Assembly (NCBI RefSeq): GCF_002735905.1
Contig: NZ_PEBD01000010.1
Coordinates: forward strand, 186,001-250,000
Reading direction: 5' to 3'
Source: Williamsia muralis
GTDB taxonomy: Bacteria > Actinomycetota > Actinomycetes > Mycobacteriales > Mycobacteriaceae
DNA: 64,000 bases
Shown here: piece by piece, positions 50,832 through 59,449 of the stretch
How the letters are laid out: every line of letters starts with the position of its first letter
Numbering within the stretch: the first letter of the stretch is position 1
Program-made: the position numbers and the translations under genes
Notes under the pieces: model-generated
The model's database searches: none
Told to the model about the DNA's origin: nothing
Seen by the model: only the letters and a program-made list of their open reading frames with translations

Positions 50832-53800
50832 ATGCCCAGCAACGCAGTACTCGATTTCATCCTCGGCCTCCTCCGCGACGAGAAAGCCGCCAACGCCTAC
50901 TGCCTGAACCCGCAGGGCGCGCTGAACGCGGCCGGCCTGCCCGAGCTCTGCCACGCCGACATCGTCGCCGCGGCACCGATGGTTGCCGAATCCGGATTGT
51001 TCGCGGGCGGGTCGCGGTTGACCAACATCATCAATGCCGGCAACGGCGGTGGGGGCATCGGAGCGATCAACGTCGGCGCGATCGGTGGCGGCCTCGCCGT
51101 CGGCGGACTGCAGCTCGGGAACATCGACTTCGGCGACGTGAACTTCGGGAACATCGACCTCGGTGGCTTCGAGTTCGGAAACATCGACTTCGGAAGCATC
51201 AACTTCGGGAATTTCGGCAACTTCGACTTCGGATCGATCGACCTGGGGAACATCGATCTCGGACTGATCGATCTCGGAGGTCTCGACCTCGGCGGGATCA
51301 ACTTCGGTGACCTGGACTTCGCCGGGCAGCTCGCGGTGGTGCTGGCGGCGGCTCTTGCCGGTGGTGTGGCGGTCGGCGGTGAGATCGCTGCCGGTCTCGG
51401 CGCGGCCATCGGCGCCATCGTCGGCGGCATCCTGGACCTCGGCGGTGGCCTCGGGGCGATCTTCGACCTCGACGGCGTACTGGACATCGGCGCAACCGTG
51501 GCAGCTGTCCTCGGCGCCGGACTCGGCGTGACCGGTGAACTGACCGCAGGCCTGGCCGCAGCGATCAACGCCGCCCTGGCCGTGGTCGGTGGCCTCGACC
51601 TCGACGCAGCACTCGGTTTCGCCACCGTCATCGGCGGTGCGCTCACCGCGGCGCTCGAACTCGGTGGCGCCCTTGCCGCTGGTATCGGCGCGGCCTTCGG
51701 TGCGGTGATCGGCGGCGCGATCGGACTCGGTGGTGCCCTCGCGGCGAACCTGGCCGCCGCGCTCGCGGCCGGTCTCGATGCCGGACTTGCCCTGGGCGCG
51801 GCGCTCACCGGCGTCCTCGGCCTCGGTGCCGGTCTGGCTGCGCAGTTCGGTGCCGCACTCGCCGGTGTCCTCGACGTCACCGGCGCGCTCACCGGTGCAC
51901 TCGCCGGACTGCTCGATGCGAACCTGCTGCTGGCCCTCGCCGGCGGCCTGACGGCGACCCTGCAGGGTGCACTGGCCGCGGCCCTGGCCGTCGGTGGTGA
52001 CCTCGCCGGAGAGTTCGGGCTGGCCCTCGGTGCACTGCTCGGTGCCGCAGTCGAACTGGCCGGTGCCCTTGATCTCGAGGCCCTCCTCGCCGTCGACGGT
52101 GCCCTGGCTGCTGCGCTGGCCGGTGTCCTCGGACTAGGCGGCGGTCTGACCGCCGTACTGGCCGGGGCTCTTGATGCCGCCCTCGGCGCATTCGGCGCGG
52201 TCGACCTCGCTGCGCTGCTCGCCGGCGGTGCCGAACTGGGCCTGGCGCTCGGGACCGCTCTGGCCGGTGTGCTCGCAGTCGGCGGGGAGATCGCTGCCGG
52301 ACTGGGCCTTGCCCTCGGCGGTGTGCTCGGCGGACTTCTCGAAGCAGACTTCGGAGCCCAGCTGGCCGGTCTGCTGGCCGGAGGCCTGGACCTGGGACTC
52401 GCACTCGGCGCGATCATCGAAGGAGCTCTCGGACTGGGCGCTGTCGCAGACATCGCGGCCGGTTTCGGAGCTGCGCTGGCCGCGGCCTTCGGAGCCGGCG
52501 GCCTGCTGGCAGCCGACCTGACCGCACTGCTCGCCGGCGGACTCACCGCGACCCTGCAGGGCGCGCTTGTTGCCGTGCTGGCGGCCGGTGGTGACCTGGC
52601 AGGCGAGTTCGGTCTCGCGCTCGGTGGTGTCCTCGGCGCCGCGCTCGAACTGGCCGGCGCCGCAGATCTCGAAGCCCTCCTGGATGTCGACGGCGCACTG
52701 GCCGCGGCACTCGCCGGGGTGTTCGGACTCGGTGGCGGTCTCGCCGCCGGCCTGACCGGAGCGTTCGAAGCCGCCCTCGGCGCCTTCGGCGACCTCGACC
52801 TCGCCGCATTGCTCGCAGGCGGAGCCGACCTAGGTCTCGCCCTCGGCACCGCGCTGTCGGGAGTGCTTGCTGCCGGAGGCGATGTGGCCGCCGGACTGGG
52901 TCTCGCCCTCGGCGGTGCGATCGGTGGACTGCTCGACGCCGACTTCGGCGCACAGCTCGCCGGGTTGCTGGCCGGCGGCCTCGACCTCGGGCTCGCGCTC
53001 GGCGCGATTGTCGGCGGCGCGCTCGGACTGGACGGAGCCGCGGAGATCGCCGGCGTCTTCGGTGGCGTGCTCGAAGCCGCACTCGCCGCAGGCGGCGTGA
53101 TCGGCGCCGACCTCACCGCACTGCTGGCAGGTGGCCTGGCCACCGAGCTCGCTGCGGCATTCGCCGGAGTCCTGGCCGCCGGTGGCGCATTTGTTGCCGA
53201 GTTCGGAGGCGTTCTCGGCGCTGTGATCGGTGCGGTCGGCGACCTCGACGCCGGTCTGGGAGCCGAACTCGTTGCCGGTCTGACCGGCGCACTGGGCCTC
53301 GACGCGGTCCTCGACACCGATCTCGGTGCCGAGGTGGCCGCTGCGCTCGCTGCCGGCGGCGCACTTGCTGCCACCGTCGGAGCGACGCTGGGAGCCACGA
53401 TCGGTGGAGCGCTCGAAGGCGCTCTGGCCGGTGAACTCGCCGGACTGCTCGAAGGCGGCCTCGACCTCGGTGGCGCCCTGGGTGTGGTCCTGGACGGTGC
53501 CCTCGACATCGACGGTGGTCTCGCCGGCGAGTTCGGCGCGGTCCTCGGTACCGCGCTCGGCGCAGCCGGCCTGGTCGCAGCCGACCTCGGTGGACTCGTG
53601 GAGACAGAAGTCGGTGCCGGGATCGGCACCGCGCTGGGTGCCGGCGGCGCCCTGGTCGGCGGAATCGACGGAGCCCTCGATGCCGGCGCGGCGGGTGGAC
53701 TCGCCGCCGCTGCTGCCCTGGTCGGCGGCCTCGAAGCTGCCGGTGATGCGGGCATCGCCGGAGGGCTCGGCGCCGGCGCGATCGTAGGCGGCGGTGTGGA

Positions 53801-54395
53801 GACCGCAGTGGGTGGTGTCGTCGCCGCAGGCGGCGGATTGATCGCCGATGCCGACACTTCGGCAAACGCGCTGCTGGGTGCGGCCACCGACATCGATGCA
53901 GGTCTGGTCGGCGCGGTCGGCGGTGCTGCGGGCGGTGACCTCGACGCAGGTGGCGCCATCGGCGGCGTGGTCGGCGGTGACGCCGCAGGCGGTCTGGGAC
54001 TGGGCGGCGGCGTCGAATCCGTGCTGACCGGCGGGGCCACCGGTGAACTCGAGAACGCGCTCGACGGCGTGGCCGGACTCGGCGGCGGCGTCGGTGCTCC
54101 TGCACCGCTGGATCTCACTGCGGACGCGGGTACCGGACCAGCCGAGGTGACCGGGGACGTGGTCGGCGGCGTGACCGGCGGAGTGGCCGACACCACCACC
54201 GGAGTGGTCGGAGGAAACGCAGGCGGCTGGTCGGACATCGACGCCGACAACGCATTCGGCACCGGTGACACCGGACTCACCGGGGCGCTCACCGGCGACA
54301 GCGGACTGACGGGCGGACTGCTCGGCGGGGCTGACGCCGACACCACCACCGACGGCGGCGGACAGGTCGACGCGGGCGGTGCCCTCGACGACTGA
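50832..54395 (+). CDS. iniB: IniB-like Gly/Ala-rich repeat protein, 1187 residues
   Basis: The first ~50 residues (VLDFILGLLRDEKAANAYCL, then ALNAAGLPELCHADIVAAAP) match the IniB N-terminal domain of mycobacteria. Residues 97-163 are 13 Phe/Leu-Gly pentapeptides (N-I-D-F-G type). From about 175 to 1050 the protein is Ala/Gly/Leu-rich with ~12-residue hydrophobic turns, including a 198-residue tandem repeat. The end is Gly/Asp/Thr-rich. No signal peptide is visible. IniB is induced by cell-wall inhibitors in mycobacteria, and its mycobacterial form is under 500 residues, so this one is greatly enlarged. ATG 50832 follows AGGAGAAC. Confidence 0.88.
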   Translation: MPSNAVLDFILGLLRDEKAANAYCLNPQGALNAAGLPELCHADIVAAAPMVAESGLFAGGSRLTNIINAGNGGGGIGAINVGAIGGGLAVGGLQLGNIDFGDVNFGNIDLGGFEFGNIDFGSINFGNFGNFDFGSIDLGNIDLGLIDLGGLDLGGINFGDLDFAGQLAVVLAAALAGGVAVGGEIAAGLGAAIGAIVGGILDLGGGLGAIFDLDGVLDIGATVAAVLGAGLGVTGELTAGLAAAINAALAVVGGLDLDAALGFATVIGGALTAALELGGALAAGIGAAFGAVIGGAIGLGGALAANLAAALAAGLDAGLALGAALTGVLGLGAGLAAQFGAALAGVLDVTGALTGALAGLLDANLLLALAGGLTATLQGALAAALAVGGDLAGEFGLALGALLGAAVELAGALDLEALLAVDGALAAALAGVLGLGGGLTAVLAGALDAALGAFGAVDLAALLAGGAELGLALGTALAGVLAVGGEIAAGLGLALGGVLGGLLEADFGAQLAGLLAGGLDLGLALGAIIEGALGLGAVADIAAGFGAALAAAFGAGGLLAADLTALLAGGLTATLQGALVAVLAAGGDLAGEFGLALGGVLGAALELAGAADLEALLDVDGALAAALAGVFGLGGGLAAGLTGAFEAALGAFGDLDLAALLAGGADLGLALGTALSGVLAAGGDVAAGLGLALGGAIGGLLDADFGAQLAGLLAGGLDLGLALGAIVGGALGLDGAAEIAGVFGGVLEAALAAGGVIGADLTALLAGGLATELAAAFAGVLAAGGAFVAEFGGVLGAVIGAVGDLDAGLGAELVAGLTGALGLDAVLDTDLGAEVAAALAAGGALAATVGATLGATIGGALEGALAGELAGLLEGGLDLGGALGVVLDGALDIDGGLAGEFGAVLGTALGAAGLVAADLGGLVETEVGAGIGTALGAGGALVGGIDGALDAGAAGGLAAAAALVGGLEAAGDAGIAGGLGAGAIVGGGVETAVGGVVAAGGGLIADADTSANALLGAATDIDAGLVGAVGGAAGGDLDAGGAIGGVVGGDAAGGLGLGGGVESVLTGGATGELENALDGVAGLGGGVGAPAPLDLTADAGTGPAEVTGDVVGGVTGGVADTTTGVVGGNAGGWSDIDADNAFGTGDTGLTGALTGDSGLTGGLLGGADADTTTDGGGQVDAGGALDD
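51120..51320 (+). repeat. Phe/Leu-Gly pentapeptide repeat of IniB (13 units)
   Basis: 67 residues of the pattern x-I/V/F/L-D/N/E-F/L-G, such as NIDFG and NIDLG, including one short NFG unit. The periodic Phe suggests a stacked or beta-helical segment like pentapeptide-repeat proteins. Confidence 0.85.
51937..53150 (+). repeat. 594-bp imperfect tandem repeat within iniB
   Basis: The block beginning LAGGLTATLQGAL recurs after 594 bp (anchor CTGCAGGG at 51960 and 52554) with the same order of sub-blocks, including GGDLAGEFGLALGG, LAGLLAGGLDLGLALGAI and GLGLALGGVLGG-type segments. A third, degenerate start of the unit is at about 53130. The unit is 198 codons, so the reading frame is kept. Confidence 0.8.
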
Positions 54396-54454
54396 CCGAC
54401 AGGACTCGAACCCGACAACGTGGACGAGGGGTGTTGTCGCTGACCCTGTAACAC

Positions 54455-54492
54455 CATCGGTCCCGCACACGGTTACGTGTGCGGGACCGATG
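54455..54492. terminator. Strong hairpin between iniB and iniA
   Basis: A perfect 16-bp stem (CATCGGTCCCGCACAC and its complement) with a 6-nt loop, 59 bp after the iniB stop and 50 bp before iniA. The T content after it is modest. It can act as a partial terminator or mRNA stabiliser that separates iniB from iniA expression. Confidence 0.7.
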
Positions 54493-54542
54493 TGGTTGTG
54501 TTCTCGGTAGACCCTTCACCATTTCGACGACCAGCAGACCGG

Positions 54543-56492
54543 ATGACCGATGAAAAGCGCCTCAGCATGAAGAGCATCGCCGGATCGTCGGCCGGGCCCG
54601 CCGACGGTGCACCCGAAGGCGCGCAGCCGGGCCGGCTGGGCGAGCTGTTGGGCCGAATGGGTCAGATCGCCGCCAAGTCCGGTCGGCAGGACCTGGTGGA
54701 CCGGCTCGAGGGAGCCCGTACCCGGGTCACCGATCCGCGCGTACGGATCGTGGTGGTGGGGCCGCTCAAACAGGGCAAGAGCCAGTTCGTCAATTCCCTG
54801 CTGAACGTCGAGGTGTGTTCGGTCGGCGACGACGAGACCACCGCCGTGCCCACCCTCGTGCAGAACGGGCAGCAGCCGTCCGCCGAACTGGTTCTCGCGC
54901 AACCGGGCAGTGACCCCGTGCGCACCCCGTTGCCGATGGACCAGCTCACCTCCGTGACCCCCGACCACCCGCTGGCCGAGGGACGCGACATCACCCGGCT
55001 CGAGGTCAACGTCCCCAGCCCGCTGCTGGCCGACGGCCTGGTGCTGGTCGACACCCCCGGCGTCGGTGGACACGGGAACCCGCATGCCGCAAGCACTCTC
55101 GGGCTGATCCCATCCGCAGACGCGGTTTTTGTGGTGTCCGACGCAAGCCAGGAGTTCACCGAGCCCGAGATCTCTTTCCTTCGCCAGGTGATGACGCTGT
55201 GCCCGACCGTTGCCTGCCTGATCACCAAAACCGACCTGTACCCCCACTGGCGTCAGATCGTCGACGCCGATCGGGCACACCTCGAGCGCGAGGGACTCGA
55301 CGTCCAGCTGCTGCCGGTGTCGTCGATGCTCCGTTCACACGCACTGCGTCTCGGCGACGACTCGCTCAATGTCGAGGCCGGATTCGTCGAGGTGTACCGG
55401 TTCCTCCGCGAGCAGGTTGTCGCTCGGGCCGACCACTCGACTCGCGAATCGGTGGCCCTGGACCTGCGTTCGGTGTCCGAGCATCTGGCCCTCACCCTGG
55501 GCAGTGAACTCGCGGCGATGCGCAGTCCCGAGACGGCCGCTGCCGCGGTCGCTGAACTCACCCGAGCCAAAACTGCCGCCGAGGACATGCAGAAGCGGTC
55601 GTCGCTGTGGCAGCAGACCCTCACCGACGGCATCACGGACCTTGCCGCCGACATCGACCACGATCTGCGAGACCGGTTGCGCGCCATCACCCGCGAGGCC
55701 GAGCAGGCTGTCGACGAAGGTGATCCGGGCAAGGACTGGCCGCAGCTCACCGAATGGCTCGAGGACCAGATCGCGGTGGCTGTCGGCGACAACTTCGTGT
55801 GGGCGCACGAGCGGGCGGTGTGGCTCGCCGAACGGGTGGCCGAGCACTTCGCCGACACCGCCGAGGCCAACCTGCCGCGCCTCGACATCACCGACATCAC
55901 CGACATCGACGGCATCTTCGATCCGGTCACCGAACTCTCCGACCTCGAGTCCGGGAAGGTCGGCATCACCCAGAAAGTGCTGATCGGTATGCGGGGCTCC
56001 TACGGCGGGGTGCTGATGTTCGGCCTCATCGGCACCTTCGCCGGGCTCGCGTTGATCAACCCGATCTCGGTCGGTGCCGGACTCCTGTTGGGCACCAAGG
56101 CATACAAGGACGACAAAGAGGCGCGCACCAACGAACGGCGGAACAAGGCCAAGGCCTCCATCCGCAAGTTCACCGACGACGTCAGCTTCCAGGTCGGCAA
56201 GGAATCCAAGGATCGGCTTCGCCACATCCAGCGGACGTTGCGTGACCATTTCACCCAGGTCGCCGAGCAGTCGGCACGGTCGATAGGTGACTCGCTGCAG
56301 GCGGCCCAAGAGGCCGCGGCGATGGCCGGCTCCGAACAGCGAACCCGGACCGCCGAACTCGAGCAGGAACTCAAAGCTGTTGCGGCGCTGCGAAAGGTGG
56401 CGTTGCAGCTGGATCCGGCCATCGAGGCCACGGGGGGTGCTGCGGCAACCCCGGCGGTCAGATCGGCATCGGCGGATCGGGCCGTGGAGTGA
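54543..56492 (+). CDS. iniA: IniA-like dynamin-family GTPase
   Basis: 649 residues. The G domain shows G1 GPLKQGKS (73-80), G3 DTPGVGG and G4 TKTD. A long helical neck/trunk follows, and a paired hydrophobic segment at about 485-520 (GVLMFGLIGTFAGLALINPI, then VGAGLLLGTKAY) inserts in the membrane. The C-terminus is helical and charged. M. tuberculosis IniA is a bacterial dynamin-like protein that remodels membranes and promotes tolerance to isoniazid and ethambutol. ATG 54543 is the likely start; ATG 54567 is also possible. The stop overlaps iniC by 4 bp. Confidence 0.9.
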   Translation: MTDEKRLSMKSIAGSSAGPADGAPEGAQPGRLGELLGRMGQIAAKSGRQDLVDRLEGARTRVTDPRVRIVVVGPLKQGKSQFVNSLLNVEVCSVGDDETTAVPTLVQNGQQPSAELVLAQPGSDPVRTPLPMDQLTSVTPDHPLAEGRDITRLEVNVPSPLLADGLVLVDTPGVGGHGNPHAASTLGLIPSADAVFVVSDASQEFTEPEISFLRQVMTLCPTVACLITKTDLYPHWRQIVDADRAHLEREGLDVQLLPVSSMLRSHALRLGDDSLNVEAGFVEVYRFLREQVVARADHSTRESVALDLRSVSEHLALTLGSELAAMRSPETAAAAVAELTRAKTAAEDMQKRSSLWQQTLTDGITDLAADIDHDLRDRLRAITREAEQAVDEGDPGKDWPQLTEWLEDQIAVAVGDNFVWAHERAVWLAERVAEHFADTAEANLPRLDITDITDIDGIFDPVTELSDLESGKVGITQKVLIGMRGSYGGVLMFGLIGTFAGLALINPISVGAGLLLGTKAYKDDKEARTNERRNKAKASIRKFTDDVSFQVGKESKDRLRHIQRTLRDHFTQVAEQSARSIGDSLQAAQEAAAMAGSEQRTRTAELEQELKAVAALRKVALQLDPAIEATGGAAATPAVRSASADRAVE

Positions 56493-57955
56493 GTACCCTC
56501 GACCGAGCCCGTGAGCTGCTCGACGCCGCCGAGAAGGTGTGCGGAGGTGACCGCTGGGCGGCCGCCCGGCTGGCCGACTGTTCCGACCGACTCGACGAAC
56601 CGCTGCGCATCGCCATCGCGGGGTCGTTGAAGGCGGGCAAGTCGACCCTGCTCAACGCGATGGTCGGCCAGGACATCGCACCGACCGACGCCACCGAGTG
56701 CACTCGCGTGGTCACCTGGTACCGGCGCGGAGTCAATCCCAAGGTCACGGCACGGTACGACGGCGAGCGATCGGCCGGGATCCCCGTGTTGCGCCGAAAT
56801 GGCCACCTGACCTTCGACTTCGGCGATCTGACCGCCGAACGCGTCGACCGCCTCGACGTCGAGTGGCCGGCGAGGGCACTCCGGTCGATGACCATCATCG
56901 ACACCCCGGGTACGGCGTCGCTGTCGCGGGACGTGTCAGCACTGACCGTCGACATGCTCACCCCCGAGGACGGTGAGTCGGGCGCGGACGCGGTGGTCTA
57001 TCTGCTGCGCACGCTCACCAGTACCGACACCGCCTTCCTCAGTAGAATCGGCGAGTCCATCGGCGGTGAGTCCGGGCCACTGGGCGTGGTGGGTGTCGTG
57101 TCGCGGGCCGACGAGGTCGGCGCGGGCCGGGTGGACGCGATGATGTCGGCCAAACAGGTTGCGGCGCGGTTCGCCACCGAGCTCGAACGCACCGGCCTCT
57201 GTCAGGCTGTGGTGCCGGTCGCGGGCCTACTGGCTCTCGGCGCGCGCACCCTGCGGCAGGTCGAGTACTCGGCGTTCGTCGCGTTGGCTGCCGTTGCGCC
57301 CGAAGAACTCTCGCTGGCGATGCTCTCGACAGACCGATTCGTCCGGCCCGAGACCCCGCTGCCCGTCGAGCCTGGTCTGCGTGCGGAGTTGCTCGACCGC
57401 TTCGGTATGTACGGCATCCGGATGGCCGTCACCCTGATCCGGCTCGGAACTCCCGATTCACCCACTCTGGCAACCGAACTGGTCGACCGCAGCGGCCTCA
57501 CCGAACTCCGGCAGATCATCGATGTGCAGTTCGGGCAGCGCGCCGATCAGCTCAAGACCCACACCGCCCTGATCGCCCTGGAACGCATTCTTGCGCACTA
57601 TGATTCGGCCGAGACAGAAGAGCTGCGCAAGGCGACGGCGCGCATGCTGGCCGATGTTCACGGGTTTGCCGAGCTGCGGTTGCTCGGCAAACTGCGCACC
57701 GGGGGAATCCAGTTGCCGCCCCAGGACCGCGACGACCTGCAACGCATCATCGGTGGCTCGGGCATCGAACCCTGGGCCCGGCTCGGTATCGCACCCGACG
57801 ACAGCGTCGATCTGCATCGCAAGGCCGCGATGGAAGCGGTGCGGCGCTGGCGCACCCGTGCCGCCCATCCGCTGTTCGACCGGCCGACGGCGGTGGCGTG
57901 CACGGTCGCCGCCCGCAGTGCCGAAGGTATTCTCGCCGAGCTCGATTCGCAGTGA
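56489..57955 (+). CDS. iniC: IniC-like dynamin-family GTPase
   Basis: 488 residues, shorter than IniA and without a membrane segment. The G domain has GSLKAGKS (45-52), a switch I-type TECTRVVTWY, G3 DTPGTASLS and G4 SRADEVG. The rest is helical. The GTG start overlaps the iniA stop (GTGA), so the two GTPases are co-translated. IniC of mycobacteria is the partner of IniA, consistent with this layout. A co-assembled dynamin pair is inferred. Confidence 0.89.
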   Translation: MSTLDRARELLDAAEKVCGGDRWAAARLADCSDRLDEPLRIAIAGSLKAGKSTLLNAMVGQDIAPTDATECTRVVTWYRRGVNPKVTARYDGERSAGIPVLRRNGHLTFDFGDLTAERVDRLDVEWPARALRSMTIIDTPGTASLSRDVSALTVDMLTPEDGESGADAVVYLLRTLTSTDTAFLSRIGESIGGESGPLGVVGVVSRADEVGAGRVDAMMSAKQVAARFATELERTGLCQAVVPVAGLLALGARTLRQVEYSAFVALAAVAPEELSLAMLSTDRFVRPETPLPVEPGLRAELLDRFGMYGIRMAVTLIRLGTPDSPTLATELVDRSGLTELRQIIDVQFGQRADQLKTHTALIALERILAHYDSAETEELRKATARMLADVHGFAELRLLGKLRTGGIQLPPQDRDDLQRIIGGSGIEPWARLGIAPDDSVDLHRKAAMEAVRRWRTRAAHPLFDRPTAVACTVAARSAEGILAELDSQ

Positions 57956-57962
57956 CGACACC

Positions 57963-58565
57963 GTGACGCGCCTGCGTTTCGACGGCGACATCTCCGGGAT
58001 GGGCACCACGGCGGGCGTCCGCATCGTCGTCGGGCACTGGCCGTCATCACATCTGGGCGACTTCGCCGACGTCATGGTCGAGTTCGCCGACGGCGACCGG
58101 CTGCTCATCGCACCGAGTGATGAGGTGCGCGACTTCGTCACCGCCACCTACCATTTCGACCGCAGCGTGATCGCCGAAGTGACCTACGAATCGAACGGCT
58201 CGCGGGTGTCGGTGCGGGCGGGCGATTTGGAGTTGTCATTTGTCGTCGGCGCGCCGACCCTGCTCGGACGGCTGCTGTCACTGATGCCACGTGCCGTGGT
58301 CACGGCGCCGTGGTTCTGTGCAATCAGCGACCCGATCGCCCGGGTGTTCCTGCGCGGTGTGCGAACCCGCGGCTCAGCAGGTGGAGGTCGCCGCGAGTAT
58401 TACGGCGCGCGGGGTCAGCGGCGCATCGAGTCGGTGGTGGCGGGGTGGCAGGGCAACGACCTCGGCGGACTGACCGACGTCGACCCGCCGGTTCGTTTCG
58501 GCTTCGGTTCCACCCCGAAGAAGCCTGCGATGACACTGATCACCACCACGATCGACGAGCGCTAG
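57963..58565 (+). CDS. Conserved-looking protein of unknown function, fourth gene of the ini operon
   Basis: 200 residues with a GTG start 7 bp after the iniC stop. It is a beta-rich soluble protein (FDGDISGMGTTAGVRIVVGH, then FADVMVEFADGDRLLIAPSD), with two weakly hydrophobic stretches around SFVVGAPTLLGRLLSLMP and VTAPWFCAIS. It has no motif I recognise. Because it closes a dynamin operon and directly follows IniC, it may be an adaptor or regulator of the two GTPases. That is inference from position only. Confidence 0.7.
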   Translation: MTRLRFDGDISGMGTTAGVRIVVGHWPSSHLGDFADVMVEFADGDRLLIAPSDEVRDFVTATYHFDRSVIAEVTYESNGSRVSVRAGDLELSFVVGAPTLLGRLLSLMPRAVVTAPWFCAISDPIARVFLRGVRTRGSAGGGRREYYGARGQRRIESVVAGWQGNDLGGLTDVDPPVRFGFGSTPKKPAMTLITTTIDER

Positions 58566-58603
58566 CCCCGGTCGTCAGCGACCCGGTTTCAGCGGCGGAT
58601 TTC

Positions 58604-59164
58604 TCAACGACGGATCGGCGCGGCCCTGAGCCATCGGCTGATGGCGGGGGCGAACAGCAGGGCCGTCGCGACGGCTGCTCCTGCCGCAACCGCGAGCGGC
58701 AGCCATCCGGCCGCGGCGCCGAGGACGTCGCGGGCCGGATCGATGACCGTCCAGAACGCGACCGCTCCGACCACCGCGACCACACCGATGGTCACCAGCA
58801 GGCTCCGGCTGGAGGGAATGCGGTCACGCAGGCGAATGATCCCGAACAGTCCACATGCCAATACGAGGAACGCCACCACACCACTGGCGATCATCGCGAT
58901 CTTCACGGTGTCGGCGAGTTCGTCCGGGGTTGCCGACAAGTTGTCCTCGGCGAGCGAGCGGGTCAGTTCGGCGCGCACGTCCGCCTGGTCGAAGCCCACC
59001 ATCGCGGCCGTCACCACCAGGGCCGCCAACGTGAGCAGCCAGATCACCGCCGCGATGTCGAGAACCCGCGGCCGCTCGTCAGGGATCGGTTCGTGCAGCG
59101 GTTCGATCCGGATGTCGGGACGGGCCGGACGGGGGCGCGGAGGAATCGGATCGGGCGGTGTCAC
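58604..59164 (-). CDS. Four-helix membrane protein of unknown function
   Basis: 186 residues. The first 35 are Pro/Arg-rich, then four membrane segments (about 37-57, 93-112, 121-140 and 151-170) with a charged loop (RAELTRSLAEDNLSATPDEL). No domain is recognised. It converges with the ini operon and diverges from dnaK; HAIR 1 at 59223 lies 59 bp upstream of its start, so HspR might also touch this gene. Function unknown. Confidence 0.65.
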   Translation of the reverse strand: MTPPDPIPPRPRPARPDIRIEPLHEPIPDERPRVLDIAAVIWLLTLAALVVTAAMVGFDQADVRAELTRSLAEDNLSATPDELADTVKIAMIASGVVAFLVLACGLFGIIRLRDRIPSSRSLLVTIGVVAVVGAVAFWTVIDPARDVLGAAAGWLPLAVAAGAAVATALLFAPAISRWLRAAPIRR

Positions 59165-59222
59165 GGTCTGAGCGTAACGAGCCTGCCGCCCGGGCCGTGG
59201 ACTTCCGGAGGCAATGGCTCAC

Positions 59223-59243
59223 CTTGAGTCGGATCGACTCAAC
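59223..59243. promoter_or_regulatory. HAIR-like HspR site 1
   Basis: CTTGAGT-N7-ACTCAAC: one mismatch in the last base from the actinobacterial HAIR consensus CTTGAGT-N7-ACTCAAG. The best of three copies, 59 bp upstream of the divergent membrane gene. Confidence 0.85.
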
Positions 59244-59299
59244 TATTTGAGATGATCGGGAACAGTTTGTGCACTTGGTCCGTTACACCTCTCGAGAGA

Positions 59300-59320
59300 C
59301 CTGAGCCGCCAAGACTCAAC
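59300..59320. promoter_or_regulatory. HAIR-like HspR site 2
   Basis: CCTGAGC-N7-ACTCAAC: a good right half and a weaker left half (two mismatches), lying just upstream of the putative -35 of dnaK. Confidence 0.65.
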
Positions 59321-59325
59321 CCGGT

Positions 59326-59354
59326 TTGACGTGAATGGGATCAACCGGTAACAG
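59326..59354 (+). promoter_or_regulatory. Candidate dnaK promoter
   Basis: TTGACG (59326-59331) and TAACAG (59349-59354) are separated by 17 bp. HAIR sites 2 and 3 flank it closely, so bound HspR would block RNA polymerase. Confidence 0.5.
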
Positions 59355-59374
59355 TTGAGTCGATCGCGCTGAGG
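59354..59374. promoter_or_regulatory. HAIR-like HspR site 3
   Basis: GTTGAGT-N7-GCTGAGG: a strong left half and a degenerate right half, at the expected transcription start of dnaK. Weakest copy. Confidence 0.5.
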
Positions 59375-59449
59375 TTTCAGACCGAGAACCACAAACGTGA
59401 ACAAATTGTGCGCGCACGGTTGCGCCGCACTGCTTATAGGAGGCAACAA

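Noticed and set aside
50897-54457. 1186-codon antisense frame over iniB
   Set aside because: Low-complexity Ala/Pro/Ser composition mirrors the Gly/Ala repeat on the other strand; no domain.
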